Source of the DNA: Marinobacter fuscus
Lineage (GTDB): Bacteria > Pseudomonadota > Gammaproteobacteria > Pseudomonadales > Oleiphilaceae
DNA: 64,000 nucleotides
Assembly: GCF_003007675.1 (NCBI RefSeq)
Contig: NZ_PXNP01000110.1
Coordinates: 142,373-206,372 of the forward strand
Reading direction: 5' to 3'
A program made the translations under genes and the position numbers. Below, in pieces: positions 34,969 through 44,432 of the stretch; position 1 is the stretch's first letter; the number at the start of each line of letters is the position of its first letter. A model generated the notes under the pieces. The model was given only the letters and a program-made list of their open reading frames with translations, was not told where the DNA came from and ran no database searches.

Positions 34969-37900
34969 CCTGCCCCTGTTTTCGTTTGAATAGACTGCGG
35001 AAGAACTCGCCACTGCGATCCCCCAGCACTAGCAGGGCCGGTGTCAGCAGCAAGGTTAACAGGGTCGCAAAGGCCAGGCCTCCGGCAATGGCACTGGATA
35101 GCTGGATCCACCACTGGGTTGATGGTGCCCCCAGCCCCAGCGAGGGTTCTAGCAGGTTTACGTTCACACTCAACACCATCGGCATCAGGCCCAGAATGGT
35201 GGTTACGGCAGTCAGCAGCACCGGCCGAAAACGCAGACAGCCGGTTTCCAGGGCGGCGTCGAAGGCAGCCTTGCCCTCCCGCTTCATCTGGTTGTAGGTA
35301 TCGATCAGAATGATGTTGTTGTTCACCACAATACCCGCCAGGGCGATGATGCCCATGCCCACCATCACGATGCCAAAGGGCTGGCCATTCACCAGCAGCC
35401 CCAACAGCACTCCGGCGGTCGACAGCACAATGGCCGAGAGAATCAGCAGTGTCTGGTAGAGCGAGTTAAACTGGGTTACCAGAATCAGCAGCATCATGCC
35501 CACAGCCACTAGAAACGCCGAAACCAGGAAATTAGCTGCCTGCTCCTGGTCTTCGTTCTCACCACCCACCTTGACAGTGACGCCCTCCGGCGGCTCCGGC
35601 ATCTGGGCCTGAAGGTTCTTCAGCAGTTCATCCATACGCCTGCCAGGCGCCACATCAGACTTGATGGTGATGGTACGCTGGCCGTCCACACGCACAATAC
35701 TCCCGGTCTTGCTGCCCGGCTCCAGGGTCACAAATTCCGACAGGGGCACCTGGCCCCGGGGCGTGCTGATGGTCTGGCGATCCAGCTGATCCAGCTCGCG
35801 CCAGTTGTTCGGTACCCTCACGGCGATATCCACTTCATCCCGCACATCCTCGGGCCGGTAGGTGGCCAGCACCAGGCCGTTGGTCACCAGTCGCACGGCA
35901 CTGCCAATGCTCAATACGTCGGTGCCAAAGCGGGCAGCTGCTTCCCGGTCTACCTGCAGGCGCCATTCGATACCTGGCAGGCTTCGGTCGTCTTCGATAT
36001 CCACGAAACCACCGATTGCCCGCATCTGCTGCTCAATCTGGTCAACGTAGCCATCCAGCTTGTCCGTTTCCATACTACTAACCAACAATTCGATGGGCTT
36101 GCCCTCCGCCGGGCCACCTTCCTGTTTGCGAAACTCCAACTCGATACCCGGCAGGTCGGCCGTTCGTTCGCGGAAGCCCTCCAGTATCTCGTTGGCACTG
36201 CGGCGGGTATGCCAGTCGGTAAACTGGAACTGCAGCACGCCAATCACATCCGGCGCCATCTGGTTGCCGCTGGTAATCATCGACCGGGCATAGAGGGCTT
36301 TAACCTCCGGCATGTTCTGCAACCGGTTTTCCACCTTGCGTACGATGGCGTCCCGCTCCCATACCGACAGATCCCCCCGGGCCCGCACCTGCACCTGGGC
36401 GGAATCCGGCTCAATGCTGGGGAAGAACACCACGCCGTGATTGAACCGGGCGTAAGCGGCGTAGATCACCAGAATGGCGATGATGGCCCCGAGCAGCGTC
36501 AGGCCCGGGCGCGCCAGCAAGCTGCCCAGTAGCCTCCGGTAATAGGCCATAAAACGCCCCTCCACCGCATCCACATGGCGGCGACGGCCGCCACTGACAC
36601 CGCCCAGCACCGGCAGAAACACCAGGGCCATGGCCAGAGACGCCACCAGGCAGATCAAGACCGTCATCGGCAGGAATTTCATGAACTCGCCCACCACACC
36701 GGGCCAGAACAACAGCGGCACAAACACTGCCAAAGTGGTCGCGGTGGACGCAATCACCGGCCATGCCATGCGCGAGGCAGCCTCTACCCAGGCGGTTTTG
36801 ACCGGCTGGCCGTCGGACAAATTACGATCCGCCAGCTCCGACACCACAATGGCGCCGTCTACCAACATACCCGCCACCAGAATCAGGCTGAACAACACCA
36901 CAATGTTCAGAGTCTGCCCCATGCTCCAGATCACCAGAATGCCGGTAAGGAAAGCTCCGGGAATGGTCAGACCCACCAGCAAGGCCGAACGTGGTCCCAT
37001 GGCGGCGATCACCACGATAATCACCAGCACAATGGCGGTCAGTACGTTGTTGAGCAGATCCGAGAGGATATCCCGAACTTCGTCGGACTGATCCATGATA
37101 AAGCGAATATCCAGGCTCTCCGGCAATCGCGGGCGAGCTTCCTCAATCAGCGCCCGCACCTGCTCTATGGTTTCGATGATGTTGGCGCCGGAGCGTTTGG
37201 ACACTTCCAGCACCAGCGCCGGTTCGCCGTTGATGCGGGCAAAGCCGGTGGGGTCTTTGAAGGTTCGCTGGAGCATGGCGACATCCCCGAAGGTGACCAC
37301 AGTATCGCCATCTACCTTCACCGGCATCGACATCACATCTTCGATGGTTTCAATAACCCCCGGCACTTTCAGCGCCATGCGGCCATTGCCGGTATCCATA
37401 GAACCGGCGGCCACCAACTGATTGTTGCGCCGAACCAGAGACGCCAGCTGGTCGAAATCAATGCCGTAACTCTCCAGCACCTGCGGATCCACCACGATTT
37501 CCAGCAGGTCTTCCCGGTCGCCGCCGATGGTCACTTCAAGCACTTCCGGAATGGCCTCAATGGCGTCCTGCAGGCGCCGGGCCACGGTAATCAGTTCCCG
37601 TTCCGATAACGGGCCGGATAAGCCCACCGAGAGCACCGGGAACAGGGAAATGTTGATCTCGTTTACCCGAGGCTCGTCGGCCTCGCCCGGCAATTTGCTG
37701 CGGGCGGTATCGACCTTTTCCCGAACGTCCTGCAGGGCTTTGTCCGGGTCGAACCCCGCATCGAACTCCAGCATCACCGAGGCATGGCCTTCCGCTGCGT
37801 TGCCCCGCATCTCCTTGATGCCTTCCAGCGACCGCAGTTCCTGCTCCATTGGCCGCACCAAAAGTCGCTCTGCATCTTCCGGGCTAATGCCTTCCAGCCC

Positions 37901-38050
37901 CATGGAAACGTAAATCATGGGAATGGTCACATCCGGGTTGGACTCCTTGGGAATCACTTCGTAGGCGGCCATGCCTCCCAGCAACAGGAACAGAAACAAC
38001 AGCAAGGTGGTGCGGCTGCGGTTCATAGCGGCAGAAATCAGTGCTCTCAT
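34949..38050 (-). CDS. RND efflux permease (HAE1-like)
   Basis: The 1033-residue protein has the RND layout: helix 1 near residues 12-30, two large periplasmic loops (about 30-330 and 555-860) and twelve helices. In helix 4 the usual Asp-Asp pair reads LVDGAIVV, so only the first Asp is present. A Lys is kept beyond helix 10 (NQMKREGKAAF). The periplasmic start KESNPDVTIPMIYVS is typical of HAE1-like pumps from marine gammaproteobacteria. It begins four bases after the adaptor gene, with which it forms a proton-driven drug or lipid efflux system. No outer-membrane channel gene is present here. Confidence 0.88.
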   Translation of the reverse strand: MRALISAAMNRSRTTLLLFLFLLLGGMAAYEVIPKESNPDVTIPMIYVSMGLEGISPEDAERLLVRPMEQELRSLEGIKEMRGNAAEGHASVMLEFDAGFDPDKALQDVREKVDTARSKLPGEADEPRVNEINISLFPVLSVGLSGPLSERELITVARRLQDAIEAIPEVLEVTIGGDREDLLEIVVDPQVLESYGIDFDQLASLVRRNNQLVAAGSMDTGNGRMALKVPGVIETIEDVMSMPVKVDGDTVVTFGDVAMLQRTFKDPTGFARINGEPALVLEVSKRSGANIIETIEQVRALIEEARPRLPESLDIRFIMDQSDEVRDILSDLLNNVLTAIVLVIIVVIAAMGPRSALLVGLTIPGAFLTGILVIWSMGQTLNIVVLFSLILVAGMLVDGAIVVSELADRNLSDGQPVKTAWVEAASRMAWPVIASTATTLAVFVPLLFWPGVVGEFMKFLPMTVLICLVASLAMALVFLPVLGGVSGGRRRHVDAVEGRFMAYYRRLLGSLLARPGLTLLGAIIAILVIYAAYARFNHGVVFFPSIEPDSAQVQVRARGDLSVWERDAIVRKVENRLQNMPEVKALYARSMITSGNQMAPDVIGVLQFQFTDWHTRRSANEILEGFRERTADLPGIELEFRKQEGGPAEGKPIELLVSSMETDKLDGYVDQIEQQMRAIGGFVDIEDDRSLPGIEWRLQVDREAAARFGTDVLSIGSAVRLVTNGLVLATYRPEDVRDEVDIAVRVPNNWRELDQLDRQTISTPRGQVPLSEFVTLEPGSKTGSIVRVDGQRTITIKSDVAPGRRMDELLKNLQAQMPEPPEGVTVKVGGENEDQEQAANFLVSAFLVAVGMMLLILVTQFNSLYQTLLILSAIVLSTAGVLLGLLVNGQPFGIVMVGMGIIALAGIVVNNNIILIDTYNQMKREGKAAFDAALETGCLRFRPVLLTAVTTILGLMPMVLSVNVNLLEPSLGLGAPSTQWWIQLSSAIAGGLAFATLLTLLLTPALLVLGDRSGEFFRSLFKRKQGQGVESAD

Positions 38051-38054
38051 GGCG

Positions 38055-39137
38055 TCAGCCCCGCTGATCCGAAACATCCACCGGCAGCACCTGCTCACCG
38101 CTGGCTACAAAGCCTGCGCCCCGGGTAATCAAGCGGACTTCGTCGGGCAGGCCCGCTACCCAGGCACCTTCTGTCGACACACTCAGCAAACTGACGGATG
38201 CAAACTCCACTTTGTCCTGGCCATTAACGAATTTCACCCCGGGGCGCCCGGTGTCATCCAGGCTCAGATAGGCAGGTGAGATAAACTGGGCTTTTTGCTC
38301 GGGCAGGCGAATGCCCAGGTTGGCCGTGCCACCGGCGGCCCGGAGCCGATCCGGGTTTTCCACCACCACTTCCACCGCAAAACTGCGGGTTTCGGGATTG
38401 GCGGCACTGGCCACAAAACTGACCACGCCAGCCAGCCGTGTGCCATCCAGCAGTTCAATGTTGACGGCCTGCCCGGGCTGCACCCGCGCCACCGATTGCT
38501 GGGGTACCTGCCCGGAGGCTTTCAAACGGTCAATCTGCACCAGCTCAAACATCGGCGAGCCCACCTGCACCAGGCTGCCGGGCTCGACGTCCCGACGGTT
38601 TACCACTCCGTCAAACGGCGCTTCCGGTTCCAGATGGGCAACCGCCAGCCGAGCCGACGCCAACTCCGCCCGGGCCGCCGCCAGTTCACTCTCCAGCCGC
38701 AAGATATCGGTTTCGGCGGTCAGGTTCCGCGCACGCAATTTGCGGGCCGCAGAAAGATCGGCTTCCAGCTTTCGGATGCTGGCCTGCCAGCGGCTGACCA
38801 CCGCATCGCGGCCATCCAGCGACAGGGTGGCCAGAACCTTACCGGCTTTTACTTCCTGTCCCAGCTGAACCCCAAGCGACTCTACCGTCCCCGCCACACG
38901 GGCACTCACCTGCACCGATTGCCAGGGCTCCAGCTGGCCCTGCAGTTTCAGTTCGGGCTGATAGGTTTGCGCCGTAAGGGTGGTTACTTCTACCCGGGTC
39001 GGCGCTTTTTCTTCCGCCTCGGGAACCTCGGGCACCTCGGTGCTGGCCACCTTCACCTCACCGGTCATCATCCAGATCACCAGCACAACAACCACAAGCA
39101 GGGATAACCCCAGGGAGCTCCATTTTGCTCTTGTCAT
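38055..39137 (-). CDS. RND efflux periplasmic adaptor (HlyD/MFP family)
   Basis: The 360-residue protein has an N-terminal membrane anchor (LSLLVVVVLVIWMM). It also has a split biotinyl-lipoyl-like domain (SVQVSARVAGTVESLGVQLGQ and AHLEPEAPFDGVVNRRDVEPG), a coiled-coil hairpin between them (about residues 115-170), and beta-barrel segments. It links the RND permease to an outer-membrane channel. The two genes are four to five bases apart and are surely co-transcribed. It diverges from the ilv leader region. Confidence 0.9.
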   Translation of the reverse strand: MTRAKWSSLGLSLLVVVVLVIWMMTGEVKVASTEVPEVPEAEEKAPTRVEVTTLTAQTYQPELKLQGQLEPWQSVQVSARVAGTVESLGVQLGQEVKAGKVLATLSLDGRDAVVSRWQASIRKLEADLSAARKLRARNLTAETDILRLESELAAARAELASARLAVAHLEPEAPFDGVVNRRDVEPGSLVQVGSPMFELVQIDRLKASGQVPQQSVARVQPGQAVNIELLDGTRLAGVVSFVASAANPETRSFAVEVVVENPDRLRAAGGTANLGIRLPEQKAQFISPAYLSLDDTGRPGVKFVNGQDKVEFASVSLLSVSTEGAWVAGLPDEVRLITRGAGFVASGEQVLPVDVSDQRG

Positions 39138-39215
39138 GAACCCATCGCCGTACAGAATTTTTATTGAAAGACCGGCAATAAATCAGGCACCAGCCCGGTT
39201 CCCGGAAATAAAGCC

Positions 39216-39245
39216 TTGCATCCGGCAGAAAACGTGGGTTAGATT
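39216..39245 (+). promoter_or_regulatory. Candidate ilvGMD promoter
   Basis: TTGCAT at 39216-39221 and TAGATT at 39240-39245 are spaced by 18 bases, a fair match to a sigma-70 promoter. They sit about 45 bases upstream of the leader peptide start, where an attenuated operon would need one. Found by eye only. Confidence 0.5.
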
Positions 39246-39289
39246 CTACACACATTGTTTGATTCTATTCAGAGCAGATTGTCGATTTC

Positions 39290-39382
39290 ATGAACCTCAA
39301 CGCAGTCATCGTCCTTGTAAAGCTAGTCCTGGTGGTCGTGGTACCGTCCGGGGGCTTTTGCGTGGACAAGCAGGTGAACTAG
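39290..39382 (+). CDS. ilv operon leader peptide (attenuation)
   Basis: A 30-residue reading frame starts at an ATG and ends in TAG. It is packed with branched-chain codons: of residues 3-18, fourteen are Leu, Ile, Val or Ala, with Val-Leu-Val-Val-Val-Val at residues 13-18. No ordinary function is likely; ribosome stalling at these codons reports low charged tRNA-Val and tRNA-Leu. The next codons (Ser-Gly-Gly) contain CCGGGGG at 39348-39354, which can pair with CCCCCGG at 39409-39415 in the 5' arm of the terminator. That is the antiterminator expected for this mechanism. It lies 90 bases upstream of ilvG, as in enterobacterial ilvGMEDA. Confidence 0.88.
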   Translation: MNLNAVIVLVKLVLVVVVPSGGFCVDKQVN

Positions 39383-39404
39383 CGACAACCTGACAAAAAC
39401 ACCA

Positions 39405-39445
39405 GAAACCCCCGGCACCGAAAGGTCCCGGGGGTTTCTTTTTTT
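39405..39445 (+). terminator. Transcription attenuator before ilvG
   Basis: GAAACCCCCGGCACC at 39405-39419 pairs with GGTCCCGGGGGTTTC at 39424-39438 across a GAAA loop, with one mismatch. A run of T bases follows to 39445. This rho-independent terminator lies between the Val/Leu-rich leader peptide and ilvG. Pairing of the 5' arm with the leader's CCGGGGG segment would open it. Confidence 0.92.
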
Positions 39446-39471
39446 ACGGCAAAGGAAAAGGGAAAACGACC

Positions 39472-41169
39472 ATGAACGGCTCAGAGCATATTCTTGCAGC
39501 GTTCCATCGCCACAACATCAGCACGGTATTCGGTTATCCGGGCGGCTGCATCATGCCGCTATACGATGCGCTGGTAGACGATGTGGGCGTGGAGCATGTG
39601 CTTTGCCGCCACGAACAGGCCTGCGCACTGGCCGCCGAGGGCTACGCCCGGGCCAGCGGCAAGCTGGGCGTTTGCATTGCCACCTCCGGCCCCGGCGCCA
39701 CCAACCTGATCACCGGCGTTGCCAACGCCTACATGGACTCCATCCCCTTGCTGGTAATCACCGGCCAGGTGCCTTCCGCGCTGATTGGCACCGATGCTTT
39801 TCAGGAAACCGACATCCTCGGCATGACCCTGGGCATCGTCAAACACAGCTACCTGATCGACGATGCGGACAGCCTGCCGGAGATTCTTGAAGACGCCATC
39901 GCCATGGCCCAGAGCGGTCGCCCCGGCCCGGTGTGGATTGATATTCCCAAAGATATGTTGTTGGCCGACGTCCACACTGAAGCGCCAGCACCCATCGAGC
40001 CTGCCCAGCCCGAGTGCCCGGACATCAGCCCGGCGCTGGCCATGTTGCGCGAAGCAAAGCGCCCGCTTTTATACAGCGGTGGCGGTGTATCCCTGGCGAA
40101 GGCCGAAGATAGCTTCCGGGCCTTTGCCGATTCCTCCGGCCTGCCCGGCGTAGTAACGCTGAAGGGCATCGGCAATGCTGGCCGCCATAACCTCAACGAC
40201 CTGGGCATGCTCGGTATGCACGGCTCCCGTGCCGCCAACCGGGCGGTCGACGAGTGTGATCTGCTGCTCGTAGTGGGTGCGCGCATGGACGACCGGGCCA
40301 CCGGCAAGCTGGATGGCTTTGCCCCGAACGCCCGCACCATCCACATAGACGCCGACGCTGCCGAGTTCAACAAGCTGCGCCCCGCCGATATCGCCTTGCG
40401 GGGCGATCTGAACGCAATTCTGACGGCCTTCACTGACGCACTGGCCAACCAGGGCCTGGTCATTGGCGACTGGCAGAAACAATGCCGTACCTGGCACACC
40501 ACCGGGGGCTTTCGCGCTGCCGACAACGAAGAGCCGCTGGCGCCCATTACCGGCCCGGCGTTTGTGCGCCAGCTCTCCGGCATTGCCGGAGACGATGCAA
40601 TCATCGCCTGTGATGTCGGCCAGCATCAGATGTGGATTGCCCAGTACTATCAGTTCAATCACCCGCGCCAGCACCTGACCAGCGGCGGCCTGGGTACCAT
40701 GGGCTTCGGTTTGCCCGCCGCCATCGGTGCCCAGTTCACCGACCGCAACCGCACAGTCATTAACGTCACCGGCGATGGCTCGTTCATGATGAACGCCCAG
40801 GAACTGGCCACCATCCGGCGCTACAAGCTGCCGCTGAAGCTGATCGTTCTCGACAACCAGTGCCTGGGCATGGTGCGCCAGCAGCAGGAGCTGTTCTACA
40901 ACAACCGGGAAAGCCACATCAATCTGGATGACAACCCGGACTTCGTGGCCATGGCCCGGGCCTTCGACATTCCGGCCCTGCACATCGAGCGCACCGACCA
41001 GATTCGCCGGGGCATCGAAACCATTCTGGCCTACAAGGGCCCGATGCTGTTGCACGTGGCCATCAGTCGAGAAGAGAACGTCTGGCCCATCGTCAAAGCC
41101 GGTGCCAGCAACAAGGACATGATCGACGAACCCCGTAAAACCAGTAGCCGCAAGGAGCAGGTAGCATGA
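39472..41169 (+). CDS. ilvG: Acetolactate synthase II large subunit
   Basis: The 565-residue thiamine-diphosphate enzyme closely follows E. coli IlvG: FGYPGGCIMPLYDAL, the catalytic Glu in LCRHEQACALAAEGYARA, IGTDAFQETDILG, and the TPP-binding GDGSFMMNAQEL. It condenses two pyruvates, or pyruvate with 2-oxobutyrate, in the first shared step of valine, leucine and isoleucine synthesis. A GGAAAAG site precedes the ATG. Its stop overlaps ilvM by four bases. Expression should be controlled by the attenuator just upstream. Confidence 0.95.
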   Translation: MNGSEHILAAFHRHNISTVFGYPGGCIMPLYDALVDDVGVEHVLCRHEQACALAAEGYARASGKLGVCIATSGPGATNLITGVANAYMDSIPLLVITGQVPSALIGTDAFQETDILGMTLGIVKHSYLIDDADSLPEILEDAIAMAQSGRPGPVWIDIPKDMLLADVHTEAPAPIEPAQPECPDISPALAMLREAKRPLLYSGGGVSLAKAEDSFRAFADSSGLPGVVTLKGIGNAGRHNLNDLGMLGMHGSRAANRAVDECDLLLVVGARMDDRATGKLDGFAPNARTIHIDADAAEFNKLRPADIALRGDLNAILTAFTDALANQGLVIGDWQKQCRTWHTTGGFRAADNEEPLAPITGPAFVRQLSGIAGDDAIIACDVGQHQMWIAQYYQFNHPRQHLTSGGLGTMGFGLPAAIGAQFTDRNRTVINVTGDGSFMMNAQELATIRRYKLPLKLIVLDNQCLGMVRQQQELFYNNRESHINLDDNPDFVAMARAFDIPALHIERTDQIRRGIETILAYKGPMLLHVAISREENVWPIVKAGASNKDMIDEPRKTSSRKEQVA

Positions 41170-41444
41170 CCCCCAGTAGCGAGATTGCCAGCCAGAGTTA
41201 CACCCTGAACTGCCGTATGAGCCAGGAAGCCGCCGCCCTGGAGCGCCTTTGCCGGGTGGTGCGGGTTCGGGGCTTCCGGATTTCGAAGATGGCCATGGAA
41301 AGCGCCGGCGACAGTCTCGACGTTTTGCTGACACTGGAGGGTTCACGGCCAGTTGCTATGCTTCAGTCACAGTTGGAGAAGCTGCACACCGTTACCGGAG
41401 TTGAGTTGATGTCCGGGGCTGTGGCACGGTCCCGAACCGCATAA
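41166..41444 (+). CDS. ilvM: Acetolactate synthase II small subunit (ACT domain)
   Basis: The 92-residue protein is one ACT domain (YTLNCRMSQEAAALERLCRVVRVRGFRI, LDVLLTLEGSRPVAMLQSQLEKL). Its length and position match IlvM, which is needed for full activity of the IlvG subunit. The ATG overlaps the ilvG stop. It is far shorter than IlvH-type regulatory subunits, so this is the isozyme II pair. Confidence 0.92.
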   Translation: MTPSSEIASQSYTLNCRMSQEAAALERLCRVVRVRGFRISKMAMESAGDSLDVLLTLEGSRPVAMLQSQLEKLHTVTGVELMSGAVARSRTA

Positions 41445-41465
41445 TCAGATCGGAAGGTGAATACC

Positions 41466-43142
41466 ATGAGCACGGACAAACGGCGCAAACACTCGGCCCC
41501 GGTTGTGGACGGCATCAACAAGTCTGCCAGCCGGGCCATGCTGCGGGCAGTCGGGTTTACCGACGAGGATTTCCGCAAACCCCAGATCGGCATTGCCTCC
41601 ACCTGGAGCAACCTCACGCCCTGCAACATGCACATCGACGGGCTGGCCCGGGAAGCCGCCAAAGGCGCCGACGGCGCCGGTGGTAAAAGCCTGATCTTTA
41701 ACACCATTACCATTTCCGACGGCATCGCCAACGGCACCGAGGGCATGAAGTACTCGCTGGTATCGCGGGAGGTGATTGCCGATTCCATCGAAACCGTGGC
41801 CGGCTGTGAGGGCTTCGACGGGCTGGTAGCCATCGGCGGCTGCGACAAGAATATGCCCGGTTGCATGATGGGCCTGGCCCGGCTGAACCGGCCCTCGGTG
41901 TTCGTATACGGTGGCACCATCATGCCCGGCGATAACCACACCGACATCATCTCGGTCTTCGAGGCCGTGGGTGCCCATGCCCGGGGCAACATGGAGCTGA
42001 TCGAGGTGAAACAGATCGAGGAAACCGCGATTCCCGGCCCGGGCTCCTGTGGTGGCATGTACACCGCCAACACCATGGCCTCAGCCATCGAAGCTATGGG
42101 CATGAGCCTGCCTGGCAGCTCGGCGCAGAATGCGGTGTCCGACAGCAAACTGGCAGATTGCGAGGCGGCCGGTGCGGCGGTACTGAAACTGCTGGAGGCC
42201 GATATCAAACCCTCCGACATCATGACCCGGGCAGCCTTCGAAAACGCCATCACCGTGGTCATCGCGCTGGGCGGCTCCACCAACGCCGTGCTTCACCTGT
42301 TGGGCATGGCCAGTACCGTGGGCGTGGAGCTGTCGCTGGACGATTTCGTACACATCGGTAAACAGGTTCCGGTGCTCGCCGATCTGCGCCCCTCGGGCCA
42401 TTACATGATGTCGGAACTGGTGGCCATTGGCGGCATACAGCCGTTGATGAAGATGCTGTTGGAGCGCGGACTTTTGCACGGCGACTGTCTGACCGTAACC
42501 GGCAAAACCCTGGCAGAGAATCTTGCCAGTGTGGAGCCCTACCCGGAAAACCAGAAAATCATTCACGCCTTCGACAACCCGATCAAAGCCGACAGCCACT
42601 TGCGGATTCTCTATGGCAACCTGGCGCCGGAAGGCTCGGTGGCGAAAATCACCGGCAAAGAGGGCACTCATTTCTCCGGCCGCGCCCGGGTCTTTCATTC
42701 GGAAGAGGAAGCTCAGGAACGCATTCTGGATGGCACGGTCGTCGCGGGCGATGTTCTGGTGATTCGCTACGAAGGCCCGAAAGGCGGCCCCGGTATGCGG
42801 GAGATGCTCAGCCCTACGTCAGCGATCATGGGCAAGGGCCTGGGCAGCGACGTGGCGCTGATTACCGATGGCCGGTTTTCCGGCGGCAGCCATGGGTTTG
42901 TGGTTGGGCACATCACGCCAGAGGCCGCCGTGGGCGGGCCGATTGCGCTGGTAGAGGATGGCGACACCATCACCATTGATGCGGTGAACAACTCGATTGT
43001 GCTGGAGATCTCTGACGAGGAAATGGAGAAACGGCGCAACGCCTGGACGCCACCTGAGCCAAGGTTCACCCGGGGGGTACTGGCCAAATATGCCCGGGTG
43101 GTGAGTTCGGCGTCTACGGGGGCCGTTACCGACCTACCTTAG
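41466..43142 (+). CDS. ilvD: Dihydroxy-acid dehydratase
   Basis: The 558-residue protein has the iron-sulfur cysteines in GGCDKNMPGCMMG and PGSCGGMYTANTM, and the C-terminal GPKGGPGMREML and DGRFSGGSHG. It dehydrates 2,3-dihydroxy-acids to the 2-keto acids of valine and isoleucine. The ATG at 41466 has GGAAGG eight bases upstream; a GTG three codons earlier is less likely. It follows ilvM by 21 bases. After the stop there is only a weak six-base hairpin (43186-43204). Confidence 0.95.
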   Translation: MSTDKRRKHSAPVVDGINKSASRAMLRAVGFTDEDFRKPQIGIASTWSNLTPCNMHIDGLAREAAKGADGAGGKSLIFNTITISDGIANGTEGMKYSLVSREVIADSIETVAGCEGFDGLVAIGGCDKNMPGCMMGLARLNRPSVFVYGGTIMPGDNHTDIISVFEAVGAHARGNMELIEVKQIEETAIPGPGSCGGMYTANTMASAIEAMGMSLPGSSAQNAVSDSKLADCEAAGAAVLKLLEADIKPSDIMTRAAFENAITVVIALGGSTNAVLHLLGMASTVGVELSLDDFVHIGKQVPVLADLRPSGHYMMSELVAIGGIQPLMKMLLERGLLHGDCLTVTGKTLAENLASVEPYPENQKIIHAFDNPIKADSHLRILYGNLAPEGSVAKITGKEGTHFSGRARVFHSEEEAQERILDGTVVAGDVLVIRYEGPKGGPGMREMLSPTSAIMGKGLGSDVALITDGRFSGGSHGFVVGHITPEAAVGGPIALVEDGDTITIDAVNNSIVLEISDEEMEKRRNAWTPPEPRFTRGVLAKYARVVSSASTGAVTDLP

Positions 43143-43223
43143 TTGAGCTTGGGATCCTAGCCTGTGAGTTGAGGGGCAGGTACGGGGGTATGATTACTAT
43201 ACCCTTAATGCCCAGCGGCCAGA

Positions 43224-44405
43224 TCAGATCAGTTCAACAGCCACAGCCGTGGCTTCACCACCGCCGATGCACAGGGACGCAACACCGCGCTTCAGGCCTC
43301 GCTGCTTCAATGCATTGATCAGCGTGATGAGGATGCGGGAGCCGGAGGAACCAATCGGATGGCCCAACGCACAGGCGCCGCCGTGTACGTTCACTTTTTC
43401 CGCTGGCAGCTTCAGTTCGTTGATGGCGGCCAGGGTGACTACAGCAAAGGCTTCGTTGATCTCGAATAAATCGACATCGTCCAGCGTCCAGCCCGCTTTC
43501 TTTAGCACCTTCTCGATGGAGTTGATCGGCGCGATGGTGAATTCGGCGGGTAGCCGGGCGTGTGTAGCGTGGGCCACGATTCGGGCTTGGGGCGTCAGGC
43601 CGCGGGCACTCGCTTCTGCGGCAGAGGTGAGTACCAGCGCGGAGGCACCATCGCTGATGGAGCTGGAGTTGGCGGCGGTGACTGAGCCGTCTTTGGCGAA
43701 GGCCGGTTTCAGGTGGGGGATTTTTTCGGGTTTGGCGTTGCCGGGCTGTTCGTCGGTTTCAACTTCGGTGTCGCCGCCGCGGCCGGGTACGGTTACCGGT
43801 ACGATTTCGTCCCGGAACCAGCCGTTTTCGATAGCCGCCAGGGATTTTTGCAGTGAGCCGATGGCAAATTCGTCCATGGCCTGGCGGGTGATGTTGAATT
43901 TGTCGGCGGTGCGCTGGGCGAAGACGCCCATCAGGCCACCTTCGTAGGCGTCTTCCAGGCCATCGAGGAACATGCTGTCGAGTACCTGGCCGTGGCCCAT
44001 GCGCATTCCGGCGCGAGCTTTGGGCAGCAGGTAGGGTGCCTGGCTCATGTTTTCCATGCCGCCGGCGATCATGATGTTGTTGGTGCCGGCTTTGATCTGG
44101 TCGTGGGCCATGATGACGGCCTGCATGCCGGAGCCGCACATTTTGTTGATGGTGGTGCAGCCAGCGCTATCGGGGATGCCGGAGGCGCGGGAGGCCTGGC
44201 GCGCCGGTGCCTGGCCCAGGCCGCCCGGGAGTACGCAGCCCATGATGACTTCCTGAATGTCTGCCGGTTGCAGGCCAGAGCGTTCGATGGCGGCTTTGAT
44301 GGCGACGGCGCCGAGTTCCGGGGAGCGTACCGAGCTCAGGGAGCCCATCATGCCGCCCATGGGGGTTCGGGCGGAGCCTGCTATTACTACGTCGTTGTTA
44401 TTCAT
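43224..44405 (-). CDS. Acetyl-CoA acyltransferase (thiolase)
   Basis: The 393-residue protein is a degradative-type thiolase. The acylated Cys lies in TTINKMCGSGMQAV near residue 89, the His in NEAFAVVTLAAI, and the second Cys in CIGGGEATAVAVE near the end, with GGACALGHPIGSSG. It cleaves or forms acetoacetyl-CoA or 2-methylacetoacetyl-CoA. It is the last gene of a minus-strand unit with an acyl-CoA dehydrogenase and an SDR, so a role in isoleucine degradation is likely. GGAGA precedes the start. A long-hairpin repeat lies between it and the dehydrogenase gene. Confidence 0.9.
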   Translation of the reverse strand: MNNNDVVIAGSARTPMGGMMGSLSSVRSPELGAVAIKAAIERSGLQPADIQEVIMGCVLPGGLGQAPARQASRASGIPDSAGCTTINKMCGSGMQAVIMAHDQIKAGTNNIMIAGGMENMSQAPYLLPKARAGMRMGHGQVLDSMFLDGLEDAYEGGLMGVFAQRTADKFNITRQAMDEFAIGSLQKSLAAIENGWFRDEIVPVTVPGRGGDTEVETDEQPGNAKPEKIPHLKPAFAKDGSVTAANSSSISDGASALVLTSAAEASARGLTPQARIVAHATHARLPAEFTIAPINSIEKVLKKAGWTLDDVDLFEINEAFAVVTLAAINELKLPAEKVNVHGGACALGHPIGSSGSRILITLINALKQRGLKRGVASLCIGGGEATAVAVELI

Positions 44406-44432
44406 TGAATCTGGTCTCCATGTTGGGAGTCA

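Noticed and set aside
43186..43204. Hairpin GGGTAT/ATACCC after ilvD as a terminator
   Set aside because: Only six pairs and no T run; too weak to list as a terminator.
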